Below, one piece after another: positions 34,680 to 47,293 of a stretch of DNA of 64,000 nucleotides. The DNA is taken from NCBI GenBank assembly GCA_032629725.1, contig JAFEVB010000007.1, positions 62,001 through 126,000 on the forward strand. The letters are read 5' to 3'. How positions within the stretch are numbered: the stretch's first letter is position 1; each line of letters opens with the position of its first letter. The DNA comes from Gremmenia infestans (lineage: Eukaryota > Ascomycota > Leotiomycetes > Helotiales > Hamatocanthoscyphaceae). Below the pieces are notes generated by a model. It was given only the letters and a program-made list of their open reading frames with translations. It had not been told where the DNA came from and searched no databases. The translations under genes and the position numbers were made by a program.

Positions 34680-34926
34680 TTTGGGAACGGGAATGGGCAA
34701 GGGCATGCATAGAAGCATTGGAGTTCCGGGAGGAATAGATTTATGCGGGGCTAATGTCTGAGCGGGTCTGTATGGTTTTGCGGCATTGATAAGATTAGGT
34801 TCATAGGATAATGACACAGCGGCACACCCAGGTGCAAAATATATTGTGTGCAACTTTCAAACCATACGGGATCAAATTCTCCCTTTCCCCAATCTCTACT
34901 CCCAAACTATTCTTCCCACATCATAT

Positions 34927-35761
34927 CTACCACTTAGCCTCCTTCCGATCCAAAAAGCCCTTCAATACCGCGAGAATCGTCTCCAACGCCGAAAGCCACA
35001 CCCGCAACCCAGCCAGCACCTTCTCCTGGTCCACACCCAGCTTAGCGTAAAAGTCCGCCCGGTAAGGACAAGCGCTCATGGCGGCAGAGAAAACAGGCTT
35101 GATTAGGAAGCCATGGAAGGGTTTCAGGGTGTTGCCGTAGGCGTTGCGGAAAGATGTGGAGAGCTCTTCGGTGCCGACGGCGATGTTTTGCGAGAGGGCT
35201 ATGGATGTGAAATCTAGACCGCTGGGTTGGAAGTTGAGTGTTAGATTGGGTTTGTGAGGAATTTGGGGGGGGGGAAAGAGGGGTTATACCGAACGAGCCA
35301 CACGAGACCTTCAGTCGCAGTGTGCTTTTTTGTCTTGAGCTCGTTGATTACTAGGTCTTGCAGGGTGGCGGATTCGAGGGGCGCTGCGAGTTGGCGGTCT
35401 CGGATTTTCTGGTTGTTGGGTTAATTGATTGATTGATAAATCGAATGCCCCTCCTTCTGCTACTGGGGGGGAAAGAAAGCGTACCTTGATATTACCTAGC
35501 ATGTCTGATTTGACGGGTGTGAAAGCTACGGATCCCAATACGTCTGTAATACACCAGTTAGTATGGTGTCGCAGAGGAGAGGAGGCGGAACGGGAGGGAG
35601 AGCTACTTACCAAAGAGCGTGGTAAGTGATTCGGCAGCTTCAAGAAATTCAGTCGTGGAGATGGCATTGTCCTTTTCCTTATCGACTGGGACGTCGGTGA
35701 AGGATTTCTTGAGGGTGTCGAGGAAGGTTCCTCCGGGAGGGTATGCGTTTACGGTTGCCAT
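34927..35761 (-). CDS. Glycolipid transfer protein, HET-C2 type
   Basis: Four exons, 35761-35611, 35543-35485, 35408-35290 and 35221-34927, encode 207 residues, nearly the exact length of the Podospora HET-C2 protein. The whole chain is one GLTP domain: FLEAAESLTTLFDVLGSVAF, VKSDMLGNIKKIRDR with the sphingolipid headgroup-binding DxxxN, the conserved ATEGLVWLVRGLDFT with its Trp, and the C-terminal YGNTLKPFHGFLIKPVFSAAM and YRADFYAKLG. It moves glycosphingolipids between membranes in the cytosol; in Podospora the orthologue controls ascospore formation and heterokaryon incompatibility. Introns have GTAAGT, GTACGC and GTATAA donors and CAG acceptors, all in frame. Confidence 0.92.
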
Positions 35762-36221
35762 TTTGTTTGTACGTGGGATTGAATAATTTATTGGGAAGTT
35801 AGGTGGTTGTGAGTGAGACGGAGGGAGCTTGAGACAAGTCGGTGAGGGAGGGAGATGGAGGGGTACTATAGTGGAGGCCCACTCCGTGGACGAATCGGAT
35901 TGGGCCCCTCGGGCTGACGTAAAAGGGGTCCTCTATTGTCCCCGAGTAGTGAATAGCTTCACAAATTCCTTTATGGGAGGAACAATCGCATACTTATAGG
36001 ACCATTTAGCCGATAATACATTTGCATTGGGTTTTTGATGTTGTCAGCAATTTTTACAGTAGACTCACTGCGGCTCTAAGACGAGGTTGTGTAATATTAA
36101 CTTTGCGCAGAAATTTGTTATTGGTGCTTTAATGCTCGTGCTCTTCATATATGAAGTACTCACCGAGGATATATTTTGTTGTCTTATGCAGACCAAGGAT
36201 TCACAAATCCTTGTTATCGGC
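35762..36221. other. Intergenic, AT-rich in part
   Basis: Holds the GLTP promoter and the 3' flank of the METTL16-type gene. No gene or clear repeat is seen. Confidence 0.5.
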
Positions 36222-37858
36222 TCAAGGAGCTTGACTTGATCCTCTCGCGCCCTCTAATTTCCTCTTTAGCATCCCACAGAAGCTCTCGAATAGCACACTA
36301 TCATGACCTTTAATCCACCGAATCGTGACCATATTCACAGCCTGCCCATCAACCGTTCCTTGGATACAAATCTTAAAGCCGAGTGCCATATCATCTTCGT
36401 CATCTTCTTCCATTCTATTTTCGTCCTTCTTCATTATCTGCTGCCGACGAGCTGCCCGTGACCATACTGCCTTTTCACTGAAACCAAGCCCGGTTGCTAT
36501 ATCGCTTTTCCACATCCATTTTAAAGGAAGCTCAGCGAGTGTGTGGTTGATTAGCTCGCCAACTTGTCCAGCTTCGCCCCTATTCGCGAACTACATTGTC
36601 GTCAGTACATAAAGTCGAACATGACCTAAAATCGACATACCGGAACCTGATACTCAACCGGGAACGGCAACAGATTCTTTGGAATACTCGTCACCGCCCT
36701 AGCCAACTCCATCTTCGGCCTCAGATCTTCAAAACTCCACGCAATCCCCCACCTCCTCGTCCGACTCCCTTGGACAAACTCCGTAACAGCATAATTATTA
36801 ATGTCCTCATCCCTCAATCTCTGCACCAGGACCGCTACACTTGAAAACTTGCCCAACATGGAAGTATACCACTGGACCCTGTCTTTGAGGATGAGACTTT
36901 CGGAGATCATGCGGGAGACGAATTGGACTTCTCCTCCGAGCGTTACCATTTCGGATTCTGAGCCTGTACAGGCTGTGAAGGGTGGTCTTTGCTTGGTGGC
37001 GGCGGACGTGAGCATATCGGCTTTAGACTCGTAGAATGGGGGATTGCACATGCTGAAGTCGATACTGGAAAGAAATCAGCACTGCGCTGCATCAGATTAC
37101 GGGTTGTAACTACCTTTCAAACTTCATCATATCTAATGGTAACAAAGGATCACTCTTCTGTGTTTGAAGAAGCTTGATCCGGTTGTGGAGACCATTTTGC
37201 TGGACGTTGGTTTTGGCAAATTGCATGCTCTTCTCATCGATGTCTGATGAAATTGTCATTAGCACGTTTGTAGAATTGGAGCTATAGAGTCTTTACCTGT
37301 ACCAGCAAATCGCCAATTCGGACGTTGAGCACATCCTAGCATGGGATAGATACAGCTTGCTCCTGTGCCGATATCGAGACCCAGAACTTCCCGTTTGAGG
37401 TCATAGGTATCGGCATAATTATCACTAGTGGTATCCAAAAGGCCCTGGATCCATAGTAAGTAGTTCAAACGGTTTGGAACCTGTTCATGTAATGATTAAA
37501 AATGCCAAGAAGAGACAGCTCCCAGAGACAGCTTACGGGTGGGCAGAGCCGATCAGGTGGAAGTGAGATCTTGAGGCCAAAATCTCTCTTCAGCAACGAG
37601 TTGGTAAGTTGTTGGACTGATTCAGGGTTACTGAAGTCGAGTTGGCCATTTAATTTCAACCTATTGTGCACTTAGCATATATTCATAGCTCAGCTTCTGG
37701 TGTGTTGTGACAACACATCTTGATCGTTTTGGTCACGATGCGACGAAGTAGCAAGCTAAGATATGATTGTCAACTTACGCTTTAGCAAACTCTGCATCTT
37801 GTAAGGCCAGAGCTGCAAAGTCTACGTCCTCTTTGTAAATGTTGTTGGTTGTTGACAT
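36222..37858 (-). CDS. METTL16-type RNA N6-adenosine methyltransferase (DUF890)
   Basis: Six exons, 37858-37779, 37660-37537, 37480-37297, 37243-37114, 37064-36641 and 36590-36222, encode 436 residues. The order of motifs is that of METTL16/METT10D: NGQLDFSNPESVQQLTNSLL with DFGLKISLPPDRLCPPVPNRLNYLLWI, the SAM-binding LGLDIGTGASCIYPMLG, the acidic loop DIDEKSM, and the catalytic MCNPPFYES (NPPF near residues 180-183). The family methylates adenosine in U6 snRNA in the nucleus. The C-terminal part is a less conserved substrate-binding region with an acidic insert (EEDDEDD). All splices are in frame; intron 4 has a weak GTAGTT donor. Confidence 0.9.
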
Positions 37859-38119
37859 TGTGTGAGATTCTAGTAGTGGTGGGCTTTCGTGCGTTTGTTG
37901 GAAAGCTTCAAAATCTGGAGGGTGTGGATGCATAAATGTTTATTACTGCCGTTCGGTCAAGAACCACAGGTTGAAGTTAGTAAGATCATGAAAACTTCCA
38001 AAAAGGCACTTAAATCCATTACTTTTGATTAGACAAACTGGCAAATTAGGATATCATAGTGCCAAAGGCCAACGCTCTTCATAAGCTCTCTAAAAGGACA
38101 ACCAATTACTCCTCCTACC

Positions 38120-39037
38120 TCACGCTTTTGACTTCTCATCACTATTTGGCTTCTGCTTCTTTGTAGCCGGTCCATCCTCAGTAGGCTCACCAGTTGGTAC
38201 CTCTGGAAGTTCAACCTTGTTGGCCTCCGCCTCCTCTTCAACCTCCTTTCCAGCATCTGCAGGTCCGTTCTCAGCGGATTCTCCACCTTCGATGTCCTCC
38301 CATTCCTCTTCGGCTTCTGGTTCTGTAGACGGGAAAAAGATTCTATGCCATGTTAAAGAGTTACAGACTAGGGTGAGTATATCAACTTACGGCAGCCAGT
38401 GGTTGTAGGCATCCACATCCTTTGATACAAAGGTAGTGAAGACTACTTTCTCCAGCTTGTCTCCATCCTCGCCTTCTAAGAATTCCTTGACGGCTTTGAT
38501 AGCCACAGGTGCAGCATCGTGACTTGGATAGCCATATACACCAGTACTCAAGGCACTGAATGCGATGGTCTTGCAATTATTCTGAACAGCCAGCTCAAGG
38601 CTTGTAGTGTAACATCCTGCCAAATCCTCCTCGCTCTCTTCTTTAAATTCTGAATTGTAGACCGGACCAACAGCGTGGATAACTTTCTTGCACGGGAGTT
38701 CGTAGGCACCGGTGATCTTCGCAGACCCCGTATCACAGCCATCCAACTTCCGGCATTCCTTCAGTAGTCTAGGACCTGCAGCTCTGTGAATGGCGCCATC
38801 AACTCCTCCTCCACCGAGCAGAGAGTTGTTGGCAGCATTGACAATGGCGTCGACCTCAAGTTTTGTGATATCTCCTCGGATCAGGCCGATGCGATCGTTG
38901 AAAGACTGGGAAGGCCTTGGTGCTACAGCGGGGGAATCGAAAGTCGCAGGGGTGAGCTTCTTCAATCGATAGAGGAGAGACACGGTTGGTATCTCGGCAG
39001 CGGGAATGACACTCATGATTCTTCGGATGCCAAGCAT
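38120..39037 (-). CDS. Macro-domain protein (MacroD type) with acidic tail
   Basis: Exons 39037-38391 and 38342-38120 encode 289 residues. The macro domain begins at IGLIRGDITKLEVDAIVNAANNSL and has all MacroD marks: NAAN at 67-70, the ADP-ribose loop GGGGVDGAIHRAAG (75-88), and the second loop AFSALSTGVYGYP. MacroD enzymes remove ADP-ribose from acidic residues and hydrolyse O-acetyl-ADP-ribose. The last 75 residues, mostly from exon 2, are very acidic and end in a short basic stretch (KKQKPNSDEKSKA) that could be a nuclear signal. The first 25 residues are hydrophobic/basic and might target mitochondria, or the true start may be the Met eight codons on. The gene is divergent from the GlnRS gene. 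Confidence 0.9.
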
Positions 39038-39344
39038 GCGGTTTTGTTTTGACGTTTTGGTAGAGAAAAGAGAAAAGAAGAAAGAATGATGGAGGGAGGG
39101 AGGGAGGGAGGAAGGGAAGGGGGGTATCTACAAGGCTGATAGCGGGGCACCGCACCGCCTTGCTAGAAACAGCGCTAAAAATCAGGCTGTCGAAATTTGG
39201 TGGATTGACTCACACGACTCGGAAAACCAACAAGTAAATCGCCCCGCAGCTGTTTACTTTCCCTAGAAACCTCATAACCACAGAGTCCTTCTTATTTACG
39301 AGTATACAATTCGCCCCAATTGTTCTCTATACTATCGCGCAGTT
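39038..39344. promoter_or_regulatory. Divergent promoter, macro/GlnRS, with polypurine run
   Basis: This 307-bp interval separates two divergent start codons. It has a GGGA-type polypurine run at 39091-39123 on the plus strand, which would be a CT-rich leader for the macro gene. Confidence 0.5.
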
Positions 39345-41300
39345 ATGGCGGACGCAATTACAGAACAAACTGCTAAGCTCCAGCTGGATGAGGAGACTGG
39401 CGAGATGGTTTCAAAGGGAGAACTCAAAAAGCGAATAGCAAAGCGGGCAAAGAAATCAGCTCAAGCCAAAGCAAAGTCAGATGCACCAGCGAAGGCCCCA
39501 GTTACACCTAAACCCACAGCAAAGCCTGAAGACAAGATCTCAGAACCGACCGCCATGTTCACCCAAGGCTTTCTCGATGAAGTCTACAAAGAGCGGCCGG
39601 TGAAGCCTGTAGTCACACGATTCCCGCCAGAACCAAATGGCTATCTGCACATTGGACACGCCAAAGCAATCGCTGTCAATTTTGGGTTTGCGAAATTCCA
39701 CGGAGGAAAATGCTATCTGCGGTTTGACGATACCAATCCAGAGGCAGAAGAGGAGAAATACTTCGTGGCGATCAAAGAAATGGTGAAATGGCTAGGATTT
39801 GAGCCTTGTGCCGTTACTTACTCCAGCGACAATTTCGACAAATTGTACGCCAAGGCAGAGAAACTTATCAACCGCGGATTGGCCTACGTTTGCCATTGTG
39901 GAGGTATAGTAACCCGGTTTCTTTCGAGGAAAACACTAACGATACTACAGATGCTGAGATCAAGGCTCAAAGAGGAGGTGAGGCACATGGACCTCGATTC
40001 AGGTGCAAGCATGCCGATCAAACCGTTGAGCAGAACATCGAAGAGTTCCGGGCCATGCGAGATGGTAAATACAAACCTAGAGAGGCCTTCTTACGTATGA
40101 AGCAAAATATTGAAGACGGAAACCCTCAAATGTGGGACTTAGCTGCATACAGAGTCCTAGACGCTAAGCATCACCGAACTGGGGATACCTGGAAGATCTA
40201 TCCTACCTACGACTTCACACATTGCTTATGCGATAGTTTCGAAGGCATCACCCATTCGTTGTGCACTACCGAATTTATCCTCTCTCGGGTTTCATACGAA
40301 TGGCTGAACCAGAATCTAGAGGTGTACGAGCCTATGCAGAGAGAATATGGACGCCTCAATCTCACTGGCACGGTTCTCTCAAAACGAAAGATCATGAAGC
40401 TCGTTACTGAGAAGTACGTACGAGGTTGGGATGATCCGAGACTTTACACCCTTATTGGAATCAAGAGACGCGGTGTTCCACCTGGTGCAATTCTCGAATT
40501 TGTCAACGAACTCGGAGTTACGACTTCCGCGACCAACATCCAAATCGTAAAGTTTGAGCAAACAGTTCGACGATATCTAGAGCGCACCGTTCCTCGACTG
40601 TCGCTGGTCCTTGATCCAATTCCAGTAGTCATAGAAGATGCTGAAGAGATTGAAGTCGATGTACCCTTTTCCCCCAAGATTCCCGCCATGGGCAGCCACA
40701 AAGTCAAGTTGACGAAGACGGTCTATATTGATAGAAGCGATTTCAGAGAAGTTGATAGCAAAGACTACTTTCGTCTAGCACCAGGGAAATCTGTTGGCCT
40801 ACTTCAAGCACCATATCCAATCAAGGCAACTTCATTTACAAAAGATGGCGACAAGGTCACGGAAGTCCGTGCCATTTACGATAGAGACGGGAAGAAGCCG
40901 AAAACATTCATTCATTGGGTTGCAGAGGGATCAAGAGAAGTCGAGGTACGGATTCATAATGCGCTTTTCAAATCAGAAAAGCCAGAAGATGCCGAAGGGG
41001 GTTTCTTAAACGATATCAATCCTAACAGCGAAGAAATTTGGCCTCATGCTATGATAGAATCAGGTTTCGACGAAATCAAGCGCCGTGCTCCGTGGCCCGA
41101 AGCGGCAGGAGAGTCAGAGTTGGGGAAAGGGGGTCTGGAATCTGTTAGATTTCAAGCAATGCGGGTAGCATATATGGTAAGTTGATCCCTTTTTATCCGA
41201 GATAATCGCTAAATTTTAGTAGGCAATGGATTCAGATAGTACGGACGATAAAGTTGTCCTAAACCGGATTGTTAGTCTGAAAGAAGACGCCGGAAAATAG
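39345..41300 (+). CDS. GLN4: Glutaminyl-tRNA synthetase, cytosolic
   Basis: Exons 39345-39903, 39951-41176 and 41223-41300 encode 620 residues. The class I signature is complete: PPEPNGYLHIGHAKAI with HIGH at 102-105, LRFDDTNPEAE, and the KMSKS-type VLSKRKIMK near 328-335. The RRGVPPGAI and ELGVTTSATNIQI segments and the beta-barrel anticodon region (KVKLTKTVYIDRSDF, FRLAPGKSVGLLQAPYPI) mark the Gln branch rather than Glu. A short Lys/Ala-rich N-terminal extension (ELKKRIAKRAKKSAQAKAK) is usual in fungi for tRNA binding; the long yeast-type N-terminal domain is absent. Intron 1 has GTATAG/CTACAG ends and intron 2 GTAAGT/TAG, both in frame; the last exon, AMDSDSTDDKVVLNRIVSL, is the conserved end. 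Confidence 0.96.
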
Positions 41301-41795
41301 ATTCTATAGAGTGGTTTGGAGTAAGTGTTTGCAGAAGCATTCCTGGGAGTCGATGGGAAGTGAGTGGACATGTTTGCGAGGCGCTACATTAGACGAGGAA
41401 TGAATGAATGATACGAATTGGTATTTTTATCACGCGAGGACTACATTCTACTACCAAGGTTGGCTCTTAAAATAAAAGATTCCTTTGTTAACCTGATTCT
41501 GTAGTGCCTCTAGCCTCGAAATTCCTAGCTGTCGCATGATCCGATTGCAGAAATACCTTCGTGATTAAGACAAAAGCAAAACTTTGGAAGATGTGCTCGC
41601 AGCCATAATTATTATGGGATCATGATCGCCCTCGACAAAGAGGCTGTACCTAATACTCGGAATTTTGAGGCCAAAGACGCTTCTTCACGCCCTGTAGCTT
41701 ATTAGATATTTTCTTTGGGATCTCGAGAAAAACATTTTTAGAAGTTCTGGTCCAATTGGAATACCACGTCTATATCGGTCTCATCAATCGCCATT
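41301..41795. other. Intergenic, nothing recognised
   Basis: A 495-bp spacer in tandem orientation, with the 3' flank of GlnRS and the promoter of coiled-coil protein A. Confidence 0.5.
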
Positions 41796-44700
41796 ATGAG
41801 CAACGTGAATCGATCACTCATCGGTCGCCGAGCTGGGAAGCAGAATGGTTCCCGACCAACAGGAATTCAACGATCCAATGCAATAAGGCGTGCCGGACGG
41901 TATACACCACCAAGGCCTAGCTCGGCTCCAGGGGCCGGTCACATCAGGAGAAGGCCCGTCGCACATCGCGCAGCACCCCTAGTAGCGGACGTACCGGATA
42001 CTCGAGGCATTCAGGGAGAACGGTCAGAGAATTTGGGGTTTATCACTGAAACTCTAGCGGCTTTTGATATACAAGCCGCAGAAGTAGATCGACTTGCTGA
42101 TCTGGGCAGAGCAGAGCATGCGAGAAGGAATCAGGTAAGTTAGGAACTAAGATGCCTACCATGAATTGATCACATGGGTTCTGCTCCGCATCAAAGTCAG
42201 CATTATTCCCCTTTTCAACATCCTAAATATATCCTATGATCAGTGCTGATTCCGCGATTGTTATAGGTTGCAGAGGATGGCCCCGGTTCCAAACCCGCAT
42301 CCGGGGAGCATGTAGCAAGTATAACAGATCTACTCCATAACGATACGCTAGAGGAATTACTTAAACACAATGAAGCAGCGCTAAGGATGTCAGAAACAAT
42401 GGCTGGGATCCGGGAGTGTTGGGCCTCGAATCGCACAGAATGGCGAACGAGACGTGATAAGCTATTGGATGTCGAGGAACAAATAAAGACTTTCAAAGAG
42501 TGGTTAGACTGGCCTCGATTTGGAGCCGGAGTCCATCACGAGGAAAGACATCGATGGAGCCATTCACTCACGCTAGTGGAGCAAGAGAAGAAAGGGATTC
42601 TGCAGGAATTCCAGAAGAACAAAAAGGTTCTACGACTTCTACTAGAACGGTTTAGGACTTTAGATGCCGAGGCCGAGCGTCTGGTGCAGCGACCCGATCC
42701 GGAACAGCAGGACCCGGTCATCAGAGATCAGCTTTATACAGATGCACAAGATGTAACCCAATCTAACTGGTATAACGATCCTGAAAGGGGTAGGGAGTGG
42801 TGGCTTCAACATGTCGTTGAAGATATGGGATGCCGTCAGACTGCCCTCGCTTCATCATTCGCCAGGACCGCAGCTATCATTACGGATATCCAGCAACTGA
42901 GAATCGCTACAAAAACACGAATTGAACAACGAAAGATCAATGATGTGAATAATGAAAGGGAAGCCGACAAGAAACTACAAGTCGTGTATACAACATTGGC
43001 ACAGAATGTTCAAGGTCAACCTATCAACGAGGAAGAAATGGCTACCCTAATGAACCCTATCAAAGATCTCAGAGACACTCAACTGGCTCAATTGAGGCGA
43101 GAAAATGACGAAGACGCAGATCTCTTAACGGCTTACGATGTGAGAGAACGATACGGAGAATACGTCAAGGCGCTCGCTGATGACTTCTCGAAAAGATACG
43201 GCACGGTGCTCGCGTTGCTCCAAAACTACGAGGAGAAAATAATGGAACGTTATCCAAATGAGCCATACGTACTTAGCTCATTGTATATGGTGGCGAACAC
43301 ACTCCACGAACGAGCGAGAATAATGACAGCACTAGGTCGCTTGGCAGAAAGAACCCAGCGGCGTACAGACATGTGCGAAATGGTCAAGTTACATCTTGAA
43401 CAGAATCCATGTGATCCGGAAGCCCTGCAAAACCACACTTTGTCACAAATACTCTCGATATGCCAACACGAGCTGTCGGGTCTTGTAAATCTGTTGGCTC
43501 GTCTTCAATATGCGGCCAGCAATCCAGATGAGGCATCAGGCTATGACGAGAATCCAAGAAGACCTAGTCCTTCGCCTCCCACCCTCTCGTTCCCTCAAGC
43601 CACTGGAAGCCGCCTGTGGCAAAGCAATCGTATAAAGGAAGCTATAGATCTCCTCAATTCAGCACATGCCGTATATCGTAATCCTGACGGCAGTCCGAGA
43701 AACACAGGCTTCACCTGGGGCTACCAGATGCGCGCCTTCTTCGACTCCCCTGACATATTCCCCCTCTTCCGCAAGACCAAGCTCGACCAGCCCAAAGCAG
43801 AATTCCACAAATTCGTTAGCTCGCTGATAAAAGGCGGCATTCCCGAGGTGATCACTTACGCCTGGTTGCAGTACTGCAACTACAACAACGTGTATTTCTC
43901 CTCCGGCATCCTCATCGACCGCGTCACGGTCCGAGAGACGGGCTGGGAGTGTTGCAACGAAAAGCCCATTGCCGGCTTCGAGAGGAAGATTCCGCCGGAT
44001 TCCTATCCCCTGCCGAAACGGCCGGGCGGCCCTAATCTTGCGAGGCTCGAGGAGATATTCGTTTTCCAAAGCCACATGTTCCTCCGTCCTGTCGTCTTGG
44101 GAAGGGAACGGCTTTGGAATATCCGAAGGCTACGCGCATGCGTTAACGAGTACCTGCCCCCACTCTCTCGCTATGGAGCGATTCTGGGCGGCGCGTACGA
44201 GGTTGAAGATATGGACCTATACCTGACCTCATGGCTGCAGAGAGGGAAGTTCTTCGTCCGAGAATGCGAGTAAGTGTTTTCTCCTTCTCATTCTTCTCTT
44301 CTTTTCTTGCCCCTCTGATAAAAATCTAACATGTAGATAAAAATGACTAATCAGACACAGCGTCGACCCCGACGGCGACTGCACCAATCTAATCCGCCTC
44401 GACTCAGGCTGGTCCATCCTCCCCAACACCCCCTACCCAATCCCACCTCCCTTCCCCCTCCCCCCACCCTGCACCGCCCGCTTCCTCACGCGCCTCAACT
44501 GCAGCGCCGCGCAGGACGTTGCATCCCTCTTCCGTAGCATACCCGCCTACTCGCGCACTGAGTCTAGCCTCTACAACATCCTCATCCTCAAAGAACACGC
44601 CGCCTCCCGACAAGCCCCACACCAGTCTTCTTCTTCCTCTTCCGGTATCACTAGTTTTCTGAACCGCTTCCGCAGTGAACCCCGGCAGAGGCCGTCGTCG

Positions 44701-44856
44701 TCGCCGTATCGGCTGGGGGGAGAAGGGAGGGAGGAGTGGGGATTTACGAGGGGGGATTGGCATTTGTTCATTAGGTGGCTTAGTGCGTGCGTGGATGGAG
44801 ATGATAGGAGTTTTATTGTTTTGCAGCGGAGTGGACAGATTGAACTTCCACCTTGA
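41796..44856 (+). CDS. Uncharacterised coiled-coil protein A (945 aa), paralogue of B
   Basis: Exons 41796-42134, 42267-44269 and 44361-44856 splice in frame. The N-terminus is basic and disordered (RSLIGRRAGKQ, RRAGRYTPPRPSS). A long helical part follows, starting LLHNDTLEELLKHNEAAL and IRECWASNRTEWRTRRDKL, with heptad-like charged helices. Then come a Trp-rich box (WYNDPERGREWWLQHVVED), LSICQHELSGLVNLLARL (near 43465), and a C-terminal globular part with FTWGYQMRAFFDSPDIFPLF, TGWECCNEKPIAGFERK and WHLFIRWLSACVDGDDRSFIV. The same boxes in the same order occur in the gene at 57023-59941, and both genes have their last intron in phase 2 near residue 780-787. No enzyme motif, signal peptide or membrane helix is seen. 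I do not recognise the family. Two acceptors 6 nt apart are possible for the last intron. Confidence 0.8.
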
Positions 44857-45197
44857 TTGTTTCTGGAAGTGGGGGCCGGCTTTTTCGTGGTGTGCTGGTG
44901 GTAGTGGAGCTTATACAGTTTTAGGACCTTATTTGCGAAATTGATTAGCAGTTTCTTATTAGGTAATCTTGGTGAGGTGTTTCTTTGGAATACTCAGCTT
45001 TCAATTGATGTTCACATCCATTATCGGGATATCTGGGGAGTGCGTGCTCTTCAGGGGTTCTAGCGAGGCCAGTCATGTGACAAGTATGAAAAAGCATTCG
45101 GAAGTGCTAGACATCATTTTGGATTTTGGCATGGAACTGATAAATCATTCTCCAATACTTCCTATCTCCTTACAAGGTCGACTCTTCGTGTCCCCCC
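44857..45197. other. Convergent 3' spacer
   Basis: Lies between protein A (plus) and the TRP channel (minus); no feature recognised. Confidence 0.5.
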
Positions 45198-47293
45198 CTA
45201 CACATTCTCCTTTTCTAATAACCTCACAATCAACTCCTTCAACTCGCCTACCTCGCCCCTGAGCTTCTTAACCTCAATCGTGGCGGCATCCTGCTCAACA
45301 TCAGGCTTCACACTCTGTACAGTCTTATTCCATCCCTCGCCCTCAAAATCAACCTCTCCCTCCATTTGCTCCCACTCCTCCACAGTATCGTCATCATCCT
45401 CCCCTCTCTTGCGATTACTCCTCACACTCTTCGCACTGCGCGTCTCGAAATACGCAGCTACGAACAAGAGCGGACTGTATACAAGCGCCATAACATAGTC
45501 ATTGAGTTTGGCGTACATGTGTTTAGGAAGCCACCATTCGAACGGAATGATGAGGAAGAAAATCTCAACGAGGTTGAGCGGCGCAATGAAGACATTCTCG
45601 TCAGGCGCGCGCACGAATTGCATGGTTTTTTGCGCAAAGAGAGCCATGTATTCGTCAATCGCATTATCCGTGATATCCTCATATGCAGAATTGTACAACG
45701 CGATCAGGATATTAAGCAGGACTACCATGACGAGGAAGGTGAAGACGTAGTAGAGGATGATTCCGAATGGAGGAGCGAAGGCGTCGAAACCGCTGAAGTC
45801 GGGGGACTGCATGATGGCATTGGCCATTGCTTGCAGAATGAAGACCGTGGCATCGGCGTTGGAGTCTGCGTTATCCATGCCGATGAAAGCTTGCAGGAAG
45901 CCGACGATTATTACGAATAGGAGGGCGAAGAAGATTAGGGATTCTTTCATCATTACTTTGAGGACCACAAGCATGGCGCCAAAGAAGCGGATTGAGTCGA
46001 GGTAGAGGAGGAGGCGCATCCAGAACATAGGTGCAGAGAAGGCTGTCTGAGGTTAGGATTTGTTTGATAGCGGTTGAAGTATGCTTACCTAGGAAGTTGT
46101 AGCTCAATTCGTTGAATTTCCCTCTTTGCCCATCATCATCTTCAAGCGGATGGCTTAGTGCAACAAACCTCGTAACCAAAGAAGTGGTCAACAAGCCATA
46201 CAAAATCAGATTAAACACATTCCAAAAACCAATATAATATCGTCCCACCTTCCAGAACTTCGAAAACTCGTCACACAAGAAGCCAAGCGTGAAGATATAA
46301 AGCAAGATTTCCACGATATCCAGATCTCCTTTCGGATTTACCGTATTGATAGCGCCAGTATAAAGTCCTAAGTAAACCAGCGAGAAGATAATCTGTGTGG
46401 CATTTTGGTAGATAGGAGCCCTCATCCGGTCCGGGTCAACGTGTGTCCAGTAATTCGTATTCGACTTCTTTTTGAAGTCTATGAACATAGATGGATCGTT
46501 CTCATCTTGCACCAACCAGCCGCGCCATAGATAATTGACGCATTTCTGATACCCTGAAGAGCCAGTAACTCTCAATGCATGAAGGTCGACAGCGCGTTCA
46601 ATGACGTTTGCAGGAGAGGTTTGTTCGCCATCTATCATGATCGCGTATCTCTTCAGCAGGATATCTTGCAAGAGATAATCCTGGTTATCTTCAGTCTCGA
46701 TCCTATTCCATCTATTAGACCGAATGGTCCTATGATCTTCTTGTGCGAGGCAAACCTACAACTGCTTCGCAATAACCTCACAAGCCGTCGCGCGCACATT
46801 ATGCAGATCCGCATCCCACAGTTCAAGCATCGCCTGCTTCTTAAACCACCGCTTGTTCACTAGGAGCGCGTATACCACACACGCAGCATATTCCCGACTG
46901 CCTGCTTCCTTTGCAGCTTTCACCACCTTGGGTGTGATAATGCGACTATGCGCGCGTGTGATGCTCTCGGGTTCGAGCTCGCAGGGCACACATTCTTCGA
47001 TTAGGTAGCGCAGGCGGATCGCGATTTTTGTTACTTCGGGGGCGGGGATTGCGGAGGGGATTGCGTCTTCGTGGTAGGTGGGAAGCACTATTTGTGTATC
47101 AGCAATTGCTTCTTCAGTTTTGATTGGAAGGGGAAACGTACGACGACGTGCTTCATCTCTCCAGCGATGTTGGTCTTGTCTGTGGACAGTATAATCAGCA
47201 TCTACAGTAGCAGAGTTGGCGGGGTATCTCCCAATCGATGGATAGATGTACTCACGCGCCATCAAACCCGAATAGCTTCTTCCATTGTACCAT
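45198..47293 (-). CDS. YVC1: YVC1-like vacuolar TRP cation channel
   Basis: Five exons, 47293-47256, 47179-47142, 47087-46760, 46702-46089 and 46042-45198, encode 620 residues. A cytosolic helical N-part (IRLRYLIEECVPCELEPESIT, YLLQDILLKRYAIMIDGEQT) precedes about six membrane helices. These include FSLVYLGLYTGAINTV, YYIGFWNVFNLILYGLL, a helix at RLLLYLDSIRFFGAMLVVL, a pore region with FAPPFGIILYYVFTFLVMVVLLNILIALYNSAYEDI (S6), and a charged tail ending in a coiled coil (VKKLRGEVGELKELIVRLL). This matches yeast Yvc1, the vacuolar calcium-release TRP channel activated by stretch and lipid signals. Exons 1 and 2 are only 38 nt each. All splices are in frame; the last acceptor was chosen as CAGACAG over CTCAG because only it keeps the frame. 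Confidence 0.9.
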
